From contig BCHH01000010.1 of the NCBI GenBank assembly GCA_001599595.1, positions 1,991,035 to 2,055,034 on the forward strand: a stretch of DNA of 64,000 nt, in the 5' to 3' direction. Made by a program: the position numbers and the translations under genes. Under the pieces are notes generated by a model. That model did no database searches and had not been told where the DNA came from. It saw only the letters and a program-made list of their open reading frames with translations. Position 1 is the stretch's first letter. Each line of letters begins with the position of its first letter. The DNA comes from Beverwykella pulmonaria (taxonomy: Eukaryota; Ascomycota; Dothideomycetes; Pleosporales; Melanommataceae). Below are positions 1-10,420 of the stretch, piece by piece.

Positions 1-302
1 ACGTGACGAGGGGCACATTGGAGGTGCAAGGTGCGCTACCTGTTTCATATGGCCTGCCGTAGTGGATCGAGGCGATGTGTCGTGAAGCAAAAGTGGGATG
101 GCCGATCGGGCTTCGGTCCAGCGTAGCGGCACCAATCAGCAATAAGCTTTACGCAACGGCGGTCTGGATGGTAAGCTTGCTGATGCTTGTTATTAGGAGG
201 GGCTGTCGTGGTCGTGACGTTGCGTAGTGCTCTTCATTTTATTGCTAATCTTCTTTCCTACGCTTTGTTTCCTACGGGTGTGGTTGAGGTTCGACATTTG
301 CT
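1..302. other. Upstream flank of the molybdenum hydroxylase gene
   Basis: No gene is supported here. The stretch is the 5' flank and presumably the promoter of the hydroxylase gene starting at 303. No clear TATA box or known operator was recognised. Confidence 0.5.
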
Positions 303-3300
303 ATGGCCCTGCCAGTTCCCAACACGGCGTCAGACGCACCGCGGGCCCTTTCCGCTTCCGAAGCCCTCACACCTCTCATCGCATCGACATACACATCGTC
401 AGCTATCAACTGCTACATCAATGGAAGGAAAACAGTCCTCAGCAACCCGAATCCGTATTGGACATTGCTCGACTTCATCCGGGCACAGCCGAACCTCAAA
501 GGAACAAAGCTGGGATGCGGCGAAGGAGGATGTGGAGCATGCACAGTCGTACTGCAGGTCCCAGACGCGCGATCCGAGAAGAGGCGGATAAAGCACGTAG
601 CTGTGAACGCATGTCTCTTCCCGCTTGTGGGAATTGATGGCAAGCATGTCATCACAATCGAGGGCATTGGCAGCGTGGACAAGCCGCATCCACTGCAAGA
701 AAGAATCGCAAAGTTGCATGGGAGTCAATGTGGATTCTGCACGCCGGGAATTGTCATGAGCCTCTATGCTTTGATTCGGAACTCATATGATCTCGAGTCA
801 AAGAAGTTTTGTTTGAGCGAGCGGGATATCGAGCTTGAAGGACATTTAGACGGGAATTTATGTAGATGCACGGGGTACAAGCCGATACTGCAGGCTGCGA
901 AGACTTTCATTGTCGAGGATTTGAAAGGCCAATTAGCGGAGGGGCCAAAAGATGACCTGAATGGAGCAGATGAGCTGAAGGTGGAGAAGGAGGTCTCTGA
1001 GTTTGCGCGGAAGACTGGGAAGGCCTCCAATATGTCATGCGGCCGTCCGGGTGGCTGCTGTCGAGATGCTCTAGCTTCAACTTCAGCTCCTGCATGTTCA
1101 GATAGTAGTTCCACAGACAGCAAGTCAGCTGCTTCCACGCCACTCACCGAGCCATCGTCAACGTCGGATGATGGGAATATTCCCGCCATGGTCGAAGCCA
1201 AGGAGAAACCAGAACAACACGCTTCTGTGAGCGGCGCCACATACAACAAACCCGTGAAGAGTAAAGAGGATACGGCTGGAGCAACCGAATTCAAAACCGA
1301 GACTTCACTTGAGGTACCAACAGCAGGCTCAAAGCGCGGTATTCCAGAGGTACATTTCCAGGAGTACATCCCCGATACTGAAGTCATATTCCCCTCTTCG
1401 CTCTGGAAGTACACATCTCAGCCGCTGTGCTATGGGAGCGAGAAGAAGATCTGGTTCAGGCCTACAACACTGGATCAATTGATTGAGTTGAAGAGCGCAT
1501 ACCCTTCCGCCAAGCTGGTAGGCGGTGCCAGTGAGGTGCAAGTCGAGGTTCGCTTCAAGAACTCGGATTTCGCTGTATCAGTCTACGTCTCAGACGTTCA
1601 AGAACTGAAGCAAACAACGCTCCCGTCAGATGCGGAGCTCGAGTCCGCGAAGGAGCTGATTATTGCTGCAAACACACCGCTCACAGAACTGGAAGCTATC
1701 TGCAAAGAAGTGTATACTAAGCTGGGGAAACGTGCCCTAGTATTAGAAGCTCTTCGAAAGCAACTCCGATATTTCGCAGGTCGTCAAATTCGTAATGTCG
1801 CATCGCTCGCTGGTAACATTGCTACTGCTTCGCCCATCTCCGACGCGAACCCCGTATTAATGGCTTCTGGTGCGACCTTGGAAGCTGTAAATAAGCAAAA
1901 GGGCACCATTGATCTTCCCATGAGAAAGTTTTTCATCGCATATCGTACTACCTCATTGCCACCAGACGCCATCCTAAGCCGAATCCGTATTCCTTTGGCA
2001 GAACACGGGACGAGAGAGATTACGAAGGCTTACAAGCAGGCCAAACGGAAGGACGACGACATCGCTATCGTCACAGCGGCATTCCGGGTACGGCTCGATT
2101 CGAAAGACCTTGTTGAAGACGTGTGTCTAGTCTACGGCGGCATGGCTCCGACTACTAAGGAATCTCTAAAGGCGCAAAGTGTGTTGAAGGGGAAAAGGTG
2201 GTTCGACTCTGAGACTCTGGATGCTGGTCTTGCTGCACTGCTTGAGGACTTCGACCTCCCATTTGGAGTTCCCGGAGGTATGGCAGACTATCGCAAGACG
2301 CTCACTCTATCGCTTTTCTTCCGCTTTTGGCACGAATCGGCCGCCGAACTCGGACATAAGGACGCTGATGGCCAAGCAATTGATGAAATTCACAGAGGCA
2401 TCTCTACCGGCGACCGCGACAACTACAACCCCACCGAACAGCGTGTTGTCGGAAAGCAGGTCCCGCATCTCTCGGCCCTCAAACAGTGTACTGGCGAAGC
2501 CGAGTACATCGACGACATGCCTCGATTCGAGCGTGAGCTGTTTGGTGGTCTGGTATTATCTTCGAAGACCCACGCACACATTATTAGTGTGGACTGGGAA
2601 CCAGCGTTAGAAATGCCTGGTGTTGTGGGTTATATCGATAAGAATAGCATCTCGAAAGAGGCGAACATCTGGGGATCAATCAAGAAAGATGAGCCCTTCT
2701 TCGCCGATGGGAAGGTGTTGCATCACGGCCAGGTTATTGGCATGGTGTACGCGGAGACGGCACTAGAAGCGCAAGCTGCAGCAAGGGCCGTCAAGGTTGG
2801 GTACGAGGAGCTTCCCGCGATTCTCACTATTGACGAGGCTATCGAGGCGAAGAGCTTCTTCGCGCATGGAAAGGATCTCAAGAAAGGGCTTGCGATTGAT
2901 GATAATATGGACCAAGCTTTCGCTGAATGCGACAAAATATTTGAAGGTCAAACAAGGATAGGAGGCCAAGAGCACTTCTACCTGGAAACGAACGCCGCCT
3001 TGGTTATCCCCTCAGGAGAGGATGGCCAAATGGAGGTGTGGTCGTCTACACAAAACTGCATGGAGACACAAGAGTTTGTAAGTCAGGTCACCGGTGTGCC
3101 TAGCAACCGCATCAATGCCCGAGTCAAGCGCATGGGGGGTGGATTTGGCGGAAAGGAGTCGAGAAGTGTACCATTTGCTTGCTACCTGGCCATTGCTGCT
3201 AAGAAGGAGAAAAGACCCATGCGACTGATGCTAAATCGCGACGAAGACATGCTCCTCAGCGGACAGCGACATCCTATCCAAGCGCGCTGGAAGGTTGGAG

Positions 3301-4862
3301 TAACGAAAGAGGGCAAGTTACATGCGCTTGAAGCGGATATTTACGACAATGCTGGATTCTCTCAGGATATGAGTGGTGCGGTCATGGATAGGTGCATCAC
3401 GCATTTCGACAACGCGTACGAGACACCGAATGTACATCTCAGAGGGCATGTTTGTCGAACAAATATCCACAGCAACACAGCCTTCAGAGGATTCGGAGCA
3501 CCACAGGGAATGTACTTCGCGGAGACGCTGATGTACAACATTGCTGAAGGTATGGGCATAGATGTTGACGAGCTTAGACTGAGGAACCTTTATAAAATCA
3601 GAGAGTGGACGCCGTTCTTCCAGAAAATTGATGATGACTGGCATGTGCCGCTACTTCTTCATCAACTTAAGAAGTCAGCAGAGTACGAGAAAAGGAAAGC
3701 AGCGGTTGCCAACTTCAATGAAAAAAATCGCTGGAGGAAACGAGGCATCTGCCTCATCCCGTCCAAATTCGGCCTTAGTTTTGCCACTGCGCTGCATCTC
3801 AACCAGGCCGGCGCATACGTCAAAATCTTTGCTGATGGTAGCGTGTTGCTACACCACGGTGGCACGGAGATGGGACAAGGCTTGTATACGAAGATGTGCC
3901 AAATCGCAGCGCAGGAGCTCGGCACACCTCTCGACTCCATATTCACGCAAGATAGCTCTACGTACCAGATCGCTAACGCGTCCCCCACCGCCGCATCCTC
4001 AGGTTCCGATCTAAACGGTATGGCTGTCAAGCACGCATGCGACCAGATCAACGAGCGCCTCGCGCCACTGAAGGAAAAGATGGGCAAGAACGCAACTTTC
4101 AGAGAGATTGTACATGCGGCGTATTTAGATCGCATCAATCTCGCAGCAAACGGGTTCTGGAAAATGCCAAGAGTTGGGTATACTTGGGGCGACACGAATC
4201 TCGAGACAGTCAAGCCAATGTACTACTACTTCACCCAAGGCGCGGCGTGCTCCGAGGTTGAGTTAGACCTACTAACTGGAGACCACACAGTTTTAAGGAC
4301 CGACATCTTGATGGTAAGTCGCTTTCCTTCATGGCCCGCCCCGTACAATGCTGATGGCCATGCTCAGGACGCCGGAAACTCTATCAACCCGGCCATCGAC
4401 TACGGCCAAATCGAAGGCGCCTTTATCCAAGGCCAAGGCCTTTTCACTCTCGAAGAAACGCTATGGACGCGCAACGGCCAACTCTTCACCAAAGGCCCCG
4501 GAACCTATAAAATCCCGGGCTTCTCCGATATCCCACAGATCTTCAACGCCGCGATGCTGAGATACGATAATGACGGGAATAAACTGAACTGGAATCATTT
4601 GAGGAGCGTGCAGTCCAGTAAAGGGATCGGTGAGCCGCCGTTATTTTTGGGTAGTTCCGTGTTCTTTGCGTTGAGAGAGGCGGTTAAAGATGCAAGGAAG
4701 ATGAATGGCCAGGGCCTTGGGGAGGAGGGGGGTGGAAAGTGGAAGTTAGATTCTCCGGCTACTGCGGAGAGGTTGAGGTTGGCTGTGGGGGATGATCTGG
4801 TGAGGAGGGCGGAGGTGAAGCGGAAGGAGGGTGAGCAAGGGTTTTTGGTCTCGGTTGCGTAG
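303..4862 (+). CDS. hxnS: Xanthine dehydrogenase-family molybdenum hydroxylase (HxnS/HxA type)
   Basis: This enzyme hydroxylates a purine or N-heterocycle at a molybdopterin centre and passes electrons through two 2Fe-2S clusters and FAD to NAD. Cys72, Cys77, Cys80 (motif CGEGGCGAC) and Cys143/Cys146 (CGFCTP) with CRC at 187-189 are the cluster ligands. The FAD domain carries KLVGGASEVQVE and NVASLAGNIATASP. The Mo domain carries MGGGFGGKESRS, AFRGFGAPQG, GGTEMGQG and the catalytic Glu in GIGEPP. An in-frame 54-bp GT-AG intron at 4314-4367 should be removed, giving DILM-DAGNSINPAIDYGQ and a 1501-residue protein. This is longer than the roughly 1350 usual for the family because of a Ser/Thr-rich linker at about residues 210-350. 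The Glu and Arg that bind purines in XDH are both present (GGKESRS, VMDRCITHFDN), so sequence alone does not exclude a true xanthine dehydrogenase. The hxnS name rests on the neighbouring regulator and the linked catabolic genes. Confidence 0.9.
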   Translation: MALPVPNTASDAPRALSASEALTPLIASTYTSSAINCYINGRKTVLSNPNPYWTLLDFIRAQPNLKGTKLGCGEGGCGACTVVLQVPDARSEKRRIKHVAVNACLFPLVGIDGKHVITIEGIGSVDKPHPLQERIAKLHGSQCGFCTPGIVMSLYALIRNSYDLESKKFCLSERDIELEGHLDGNLCRCTGYKPILQAAKTFIVEDLKGQLAEGPKDDLNGADELKVEKEVSEFARKTGKASNMSCGRPGGCCRDALASTSAPACSDSSSTDSKSAASTPLTEPSSTSDDGNIPAMVEAKEKPEQHASVSGATYNKPVKSKEDTAGATEFKTETSLEVPTAGSKRGIPEVHFQEYIPDTEVIFPSSLWKYTSQPLCYGSEKKIWFRPTTLDQLIELKSAYPSAKLVGGASEVQVEVRFKNSDFAVSVYVSDVQELKQTTLPSDAELESAKELIIAANTPLTELEAICKEVYTKLGKRALVLEALRKQLRYFAGRQIRNVASLAGNIATASPISDANPVLMASGATLEAVNKQKGTIDLPMRKFFIAYRTTSLPPDAILSRIRIPLAEHGTREITKAYKQAKRKDDDIAIVTAAFRVRLDSKDLVEDVCLVYGGMAPTTKESLKAQSVLKGKRWFDSETLDAGLAALLEDFDLPFGVPGGMADYRKTLTLSLFFRFWHESAAELGHKDADGQAIDEIHRGISTGDRDNYNPTEQRVVGKQVPHLSALKQCTGEAEYIDDMPRFERELFGGLVLSSKTHAHIISVDWEPALEMPGVVGYIDKNSISKEANIWGSIKKDEPFFADGKVLHHGQVIGMVYAETALEAQAAARAVKVGYEELPAILTIDEAIEAKSFFAHGKDLKKGLAIDDNMDQAFAECDKIFEGQTRIGGQEHFYLETNAALVIPSGEDGQMEVWSSTQNCMETQEFVSQVTGVPSNRINARVKRMGGGFGGKESRSVPFACYLAIAAKKEKRPMRLMLNRDEDMLLSGQRHPIQARWKVGVTKEGKLHALEADIYDNAGFSQDMSGAVMDRCITHFDNAYETPNVHLRGHVCRTNIHSNTAFRGFGAPQGMYFAETLMYNIAEGMGIDVDELRLRNLYKIREWTPFFQKIDDDWHVPLLLHQLKKSAEYEKRKAAVANFNEKNRWRKRGICLIPSKFGLSFATALHLNQAGAYVKIFADGSVLLHHGGTEMGQGLYTKMCQIAAQELGTPLDSIFTQDSSTYQIANASPTAASSGSDLNGMAVKHACDQINERLAPLKEKMGKNATFREIVHAAYLDRINLAANGFWKMPRVGYTWGDTNLETVKPMYYYFTQGAACSEVELDLLTGDHTVLRTDILMVSRFPSWPAPYNADGHAQDAGNSINPAIDYGQIEGAFIQGQGLFTLEETLWTRNGQLFTKGPGTYKIPGFSDIPQIFNAAMLRYDNDGNKLNWNHLRSVQSSKGIGEPPLFLGSSVFFALREAVKDARKMNGQGLGEEGGGKWKLDSPATAERLRLAVGDDLVRRAEVKRKEGEQGFLVSVA

Positions 4863-5533
4863 GGCGGTGTACTCCCTTTTGTAGATTCCGCAAACGAAGC
4901 ATTTCCTATTCAATTCGCAAAGTGGACATCATGTCCGTTCTCTAACTTCGGCCACGTGGTTGTTCTTTTGAATGCACGTGACTTGATCACTCCTACGATG
5001 TAGATGTTAGAGTGCAACGGCAGGTCTAGTTTCGATCTAAAAAAAGATGGCCTCCAAATTCAATAAATATCTTCTTTCAGCACAAGCTTTCAAACCGCTT
5101 GCTAAATATGACAAAGCCGTCGGCAACCCATGTGTCACTAGTAAGCGGCAAGCGGCAAGCGAAGCCGCACTTTCCTCGGAGACTTTTGTTCGATAGGTCT
5201 TCCATGCATTACCCACTACTACCACGAACCACATCAGGGTAGCCAGCGCAGCACATCGTCCCCACCTTTGATTATGCGCGGCTATCGTGCCCCCATTCTT
5301 GGGCTTGGCTGTTCGAGACAGCGTTTGCGGACATCTCAACCCCGCTATATGCAAGGTGCCGGCATGCTGCCGGCTCACTACGGACCGAATGCACGCGGAG
5401 GTCCATCACCCTGATAACATGGGTTCCGCAAGGCGTGCGTTGACGTGAACCTTCGAACCCCCATTATACTCCAACCTTCCCCAACCTTCAATTGTGTCAC
5501 CCAAATTTACGCTCCCAACCCGCAATATTAGCA
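4863..5533. other. Intergenic region between the hydroxylase and regulator genes
   Basis: This 671-bp spacer lies between two genes on the same strand and probably holds the hydroxylase 3' end and the regulator promoter. I found no convincing gene. The antisense frame at 5037-5378 has no recognisable domain. Confidence 0.5.
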
Positions 5534-8500
5534 ATGGTTTCGACCACTCCCGCTACCGCGGCCACCATGCCCAGAGGAAGAAAGAGGAAGGAAACTGCAA
5601 GTGGGAAGAATGACGGGAAGCGGTTCTTGTGTAACAATGAGGGATGTGGGAGGAGTTTCACCAGGGCAGAGCATTTGCAACGGCATTTGCTGAACCATTC
5701 GACGGGCGAGTACACGTGCTCGAGGTGTAGAGCTCATTTCAAGAGAAGAGACTTGTTAGGTAAGAGTCTACAATTTCCCTGCATGGGATTAGTAGAGTGG
5801 GAAGACATGGTCGGCAATATTAAGCCATCGGAGATCCCCATTGCACGTGTCATCCACTTTCCAACTCTTTGTTTCTCCAAGAGTGGATCAACTCAGCCTT
5901 TCCACCCTTCCTTCGCTCTTCCTCCACACCCTCTTCATCATGTTGCAAGCCTAGTCCATGCACTTCAACAACTCCGGAACCGAGAAATGTTAGCTAATAG
6001 CATGCAGACAGGCATATGGCCCGTCACCGCCAGAAGGACGATGAGGCTGGCGCCGCAGGCTTTGGCGTGCTGAATACCCGAAAGCGCATGTGGAAGGACG
6101 CCGAGGGCAACATCGTGACCAAGAAGCCTAATCTGAACAAGGACAGCGAACAATCTCAGTCGCCATACGAAGGCCCACTCCAGCAGCTGACGGATATTGT
6201 GCCCTTCCAACACCATCAGCAAGGAGCTCCAATATCACCGCCCATCTCACATGAACCATCGTCCCTTGGCCATTCAACATTGTCAGACCACGATACCAGT
6301 GCGTATCCTCATGCGCTCGACGCAAACACCTTGTCCAATCCTGCCTATTCCCCTAATCTCGACCAACGTTTCTGGTCCACCAACCTCTCCCAGCCCGAAC
6401 CTGGGCCCGAGCCTTTCGTAGCTGGTACTTTCGATGATGCGCCATTTGAGGATATCTTCAACCCTGATACGGCGAGCTCGTTCAACAACCCCTTTACCAC
6501 TATGAACAACTACAACTGGTTATTCGACATGGACCTGTCACGACAGGGACAAATACCTGCTCCCATGCCAGATTCCTTCCCGTCATTCCAACTTTCTCCA
6601 AACACTGTCACCCAGCCGAGTCACGCATTCGATCTCCAACTCGATCATATGGTGATCGATAAGACATTGTCTACCGCTGGGCATTATGGATCGCTTCCTT
6701 CGCAGCGCGCAGACTCTCTGCATCAAGTCTCATCACCCGCACCACTGGCCTCGCCGCCTCTCACCGACGAAGGACTGAATGTTGCAAAACCAGAGGCCCA
6801 AACAACGTCACTTCAGCAAGCTATCAATAGTGCATTAGAGATTCCAGCAACTAAGGCTTCACAGAATGCCCCTCCGGTCGACGTTGAACGTCCTCTCTCC
6901 ATGCTCCAGCCTTCTCGCAGCTTGCCCATTATCGATGAACTCGCCAGGGCGCAGCTTCTAGATCTGATCGACATTACCCAACCCATGGCCCCGGATGGCA
7001 GCTTAGTAACTCGAGATCACCACCTCCTATCCCTATCCTGCTTGCAGACATATTGTGACCTCTTCTTCACACGCTTCAACACTGCATATCCACTTATTCA
7101 CATGTCCACATTTGATCCCTCGCACATCGACACCTTGTTTCTAACATCCGTGCTACTTCTTGGCGCGACATATGGAGAGAAGGACGCACATCAACTAGCC
7201 GTACGTTCTCTGCGCCCAAACAACCATGCCAAGCAACCATTCCAAGCAACCATACTCAATTCTAACATCACGTAGGTCTGTATCCACGACGTACTGCGAC
7301 CTCAAATATTTGCAAATGCAGGTTTCTCCTCGAAGCCCGAGCTCTGGGTGTTGCAGACCATTTTGCTAGTCGAATGTTTTGGGAAGAGCAGGGCTGGACA
7401 AAAGCAGCACGAAATGTCGCATTTGTTCCATGGACTGCTCATCAACCTCATCCGACGAAGTGACTGCCAGTCTATTCGTCCACCGACACTAGAAGACGCT
7501 ACCGACGACCTCGAAGACGATTGGCAGACGTGGGTTGATGCAGAGCAGAAGAAGAGGTGGGTCAACATCATCCCCTGAATGAGATTCTTATTGCTGATAC
7601 TGTAATAGACTCGCGTTCCTATGCTTCATGTGGGATACACAACACGCAGTCCTGTTCTGCCAATCCCTTTGCATGTCTGCTTTTGAGCTGCGGTCCCCTG
7701 TGCCCTGCCACCAGTCACTCTGGGAGGCTGACTCGGCAGAGAGCTGGCATCAGCAACGCCAAAAACAGTATCCTACGCCTCTCTTCCTCTCATGTTTAAA
7801 GACGTATCTGAACCCCGGTACTTCTCAGGTTCCAAAGAATCTCAACGCCTTATCGAGAGCTCTACTGCTCCACGGTTTGATGTCTATCGCCTGGGACATG
7901 CAGCGGCGCGACCAAACTACTCTTAGTATGTCTCTCTTCTCTTCCCGTGCACAGAAAAATATAATTGACTTTATCAGGTGTCATCGACACTAATCCCCTC
8001 GGGAATTGGCAATCCCGTCTCGCAGCCTCCTATACAGCTTGGCACCACGACTTCTCCCTCTTCAGCACCGACTACTTATCCATGCTCCCCACACATTGTC
8101 CCACCCTCGCCAGAGAATTCCAAGCCTCTCGCACAGCCACCCTAACCCTGTATCATGCCGCACACATCCTACTGTACACACCATTCCTCGACCTACAGAT
8201 CTACGCCGGCGCGCGACATATCCTGGGGCGTTCTGTTGCACGAGCAGACTACGCTCGCTCGCAACGTGTGGTTAAGAGGTGGGTTGCGGAGAATATTAAG
8301 GAAGCAAGCAAAGCAGTCTGGCATGCAGCCGAGCTTGTCGATCGCGGCGTCGATATTCTAGACGGAGAAGCTGGATCCAGCGAGCTCGGTGGAGGACGCC
8401 TGTGGCACCTACCCTGGGCCGTGTATCTTGGCACGTTAGTCGTCTGGGGCTTCTGGTACGCACGGCCCACACCCTCGTCTCTTCCATCTACATACCCGGC

Positions 8501-8768
8501 TGCGATGGACGAAGATGATGACGATGAGATTATCTGGGATCCGAACGCGGAAATGAAAGGGTTTCTCACACTTATCTTGAAAAGTCCGCCGGAAGGCTTG
8601 CTGGATGGAGGGATTCGGAACGGAGTGGGGAAGCGGGGCACGAATGGGCTGGCGGCTGTGGTGAGCAGGTGTTTAAGTAAGGTGAGATGGGCGGTGGTGC
8701 ATGATGGGATGATGGTGCTTAGAGGGTTGGTGTGTTGGAGGCTGGTGGGTAGTGGAGGGATTAGTTGA
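5534..8768 (+). CDS. hxnR: C2H2 zinc-finger / fungal_trans transcription factor (HxnR-like)
   Basis: This is a DNA-binding regulator. Exons 5534-5759, 6008-7200, 7276-7556, 7609-7925 and 7978-8768 join in frame to 935 residues. Two C2H2 fingers lie at residues 33-55 (CNNEGCGRSFTRAEH...H...H) and 62-82 (CSRCRAHFKRRDLL + DRHMARH); the second is completed only by splicing the 248-bp first intron. After a low-complexity linker, the C-terminal half matches the fungal-specific transcription factor (fungal_trans) region: LFFTRFNTAYPLIHMSTF, LLLGATYGEKDAHQLA, then RLAFLCFMWDTQHAVLF. The ATG at 5534 is the first in frame. This C2H2 plus fungal_trans architecture is that of HxnR, the nicotinate-pathway activator of Aspergillus nidulans. 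Its place beside a molybdenum hydroxylase supports that role, but other regulators share the layout. Confidence 0.85.
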
Positions 8769-9098
8769 TCTGGGATGGGGTGGGATTGAGGAGTTCGGCA
8801 TTTGGGATGTTGCAATAAAGTTGCACCAGGGAAATCTACACTGTTTATCTTTCATTATATTTATGTTCTTGAGGTGGAGCAAATATTTCTAGGATTGATT
8901 TGGTGAGACATTTTTAACCTGTCTGCGTCGGAATTGTACTGTTTAGTTTGCACACCGCTCCCTTAAACGAACAATCTGGTAAGATAAACGATCAGGCTAG
9001 TCTAAAAAAGGCTTAGCGCTAGAACAGCAACAACCCGTCGCTTCCTTGGAACTCAGCTTACTATTTTATCCCAGCTTGCGATCAATGATTGTAGCCAC
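8769..9098. other. Intergenic spacer
   Basis: Nothing gene-like was found. The stretch would hold the regulator 3' end and the promoter of the downstream gene. Confidence 0.4.
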
Positions 9099-10169
9099 AT
9101 GCTTGGTTCATCCATTGAACTAAGCCCCCTAATCATCATGTCAACAAGTCACCTCTCACACACTGCGGGCGCTGGACCTGCGTATCAAGAATATACCAGC
9201 GCTAGCCACTTCTTCACCAAGCTGAACTACGATGTCCGGACCACGATATATAGCTACATGGATCTGCCACCCTTAGCCGACAAAAAATATTCCATCGGCC
9301 TAATCCTTTCATGCCGCCAGGCCCATTCCGAGCTAGCGATTGCCTCCGCTGTCCAGCTAAAACACTACCTCACTCAATTCTTCACCTCCTACTCTAAAAA
9401 CACAGGCAGCGCACTCACCCTCCTAAACCCAGTCGACGTATCAGCCTCAAGAACTTTTACATCCCTCAAGCATCTCTCCATTGGAATCCCTTACGGGCTG
9501 CTCAAACACAACTTCTCACGAGCTGGGCCCAATGTCCCAGAAACGCCAATATCAAGGCTTCGGCCGCTGATGACGAAGTACTTTTCCAAGCTCACGCTTC
9601 GTGTCGAGGTCCCCGAGGACTTTAATCCGCTTACCCAGAGTGTGTTGGGTCATCTGCGGCTCGCGCTTAAGGATATTCAAAAACATGTTAATTTGACGTG
9701 CGTGGATCCTGAGACACTGTCGCCTTTTGATCCTAATCTACAGCGCTTATACAATCGGCTGTACAAGCCTGGATTGGAGCCTGTGAGGACGAGCAGGATA
9801 GTGATAGTGTGGGATCTCCTCCCTACAGGCGCAGATACGCGGCCATTACCCCGTCGATTGTATGGGAGTCGCTGGTGGTACGCGGATCAATACCTCTCGC
9901 GGCTAGGACAAGAACTCCAATCCGACGCACTTTTTCAGGCGGGGAATATTTGGCCATCCCGCTACGAGGTCACGGGGAGAGAAGCGCTGATTGGCGAGAT
10001 GGGGCTGGAGAGTAGTAATCGGTGGGCATTGCTGCCTAATGAGAACTTGCACCAATTGTGGAGGAGCGATCGGTATTGGCAGGACAGGCATAGGTCGGTT
10101 GAGCCAAAGTTCGGGAAGGCTAGTAGTACGGGTTTGGGAGGGATGGTCGTCGATGGGTATAGGGGGTGA
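9099..10169 (+). CDS. F-box-like hypothetical protein
   Basis: This is a single-exon 356-residue reading frame. An alternative in-frame ATG at 9138 would remove 13 residues. Residues about 36-75 (FFTKLNYDVRTTIYSYMDLP ... LSCRQAHSEL) resemble the F-box-like LPxELRxxIY...CRxxxxE pattern common in fungal proteins of unknown function. No transmembrane segment or enzyme motif is seen. If the N-terminal similarity is real, it could act as a substrate adaptor of an SCF-type ubiquitin ligase. It lies between the regulator and an NRPS relic and shows no sign of belonging to the catabolic pathway. Confidence 0.6.
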   Translation: MLGSSIELSPLIIMSTSHLSHTAGAGPAYQEYTSASHFFTKLNYDVRTTIYSYMDLPPLADKKYSIGLILSCRQAHSELAIASAVQLKHYLTQFFTSYSKNTGSALTLLNPVDVSASRTFTSLKHLSIGIPYGLLKHNFSRAGPNVPETPISRLRPLMTKYFSKLTLRVEVPEDFNPLTQSVLGHLRLALKDIQKHVNLTCVDPETLSPFDPNLQRLYNRLYKPGLEPVRTSRIVIVWDLLPTGADTRPLPRRLYGSRWWYADQYLSRLGQELQSDALFQAGNIWPSRYEVTGREALIGEMGLESSNRWALLPNENLHQLWRSDRYWQDRHRSVEPKFGKASSTGLGGMVVDGYRG

Positions 10170-10420
10170 AGTCGCGGCTTCATTAAGGAAATACCCTTTT
10201 GGAAGTGACGGCCTACGGTATAGGAAGGCAATAATGTGCCGGATCGACCCTCAAGATTAGAGCGCTTGACTTACTACAACTCGCCTTCCTTTGTTTTCAG
10301 GTTCTGAAATTTAGTCTTACACTTCAAATTTCGAACTCCCTCTTTTTTTTCGATGACCATATGGGACTAATTAGTCTGCCCGTTACGGCCACAGAATTAG
10401 GTACGATTCAGTTCAGTAAC
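10170..10420. other. Spacer before the NRPS relic
   Basis: No gene is seen. A stop codon at 10417-10419 in the frame of the NRPS remnant marks where recognisable adenylation sequence begins. Confidence 0.4.

Noticed and set aside
764..1414. Long antisense open frame inside the hydroxylase gene
   Set aside because: It mirrors the codon structure of a strongly conserved gene on the other strand and has no domain.
8249..8815. Antisense frame over the regulator 3' end
   Set aside because: Composition shadow of the coding strand (Ser/Pro-rich, no motif).
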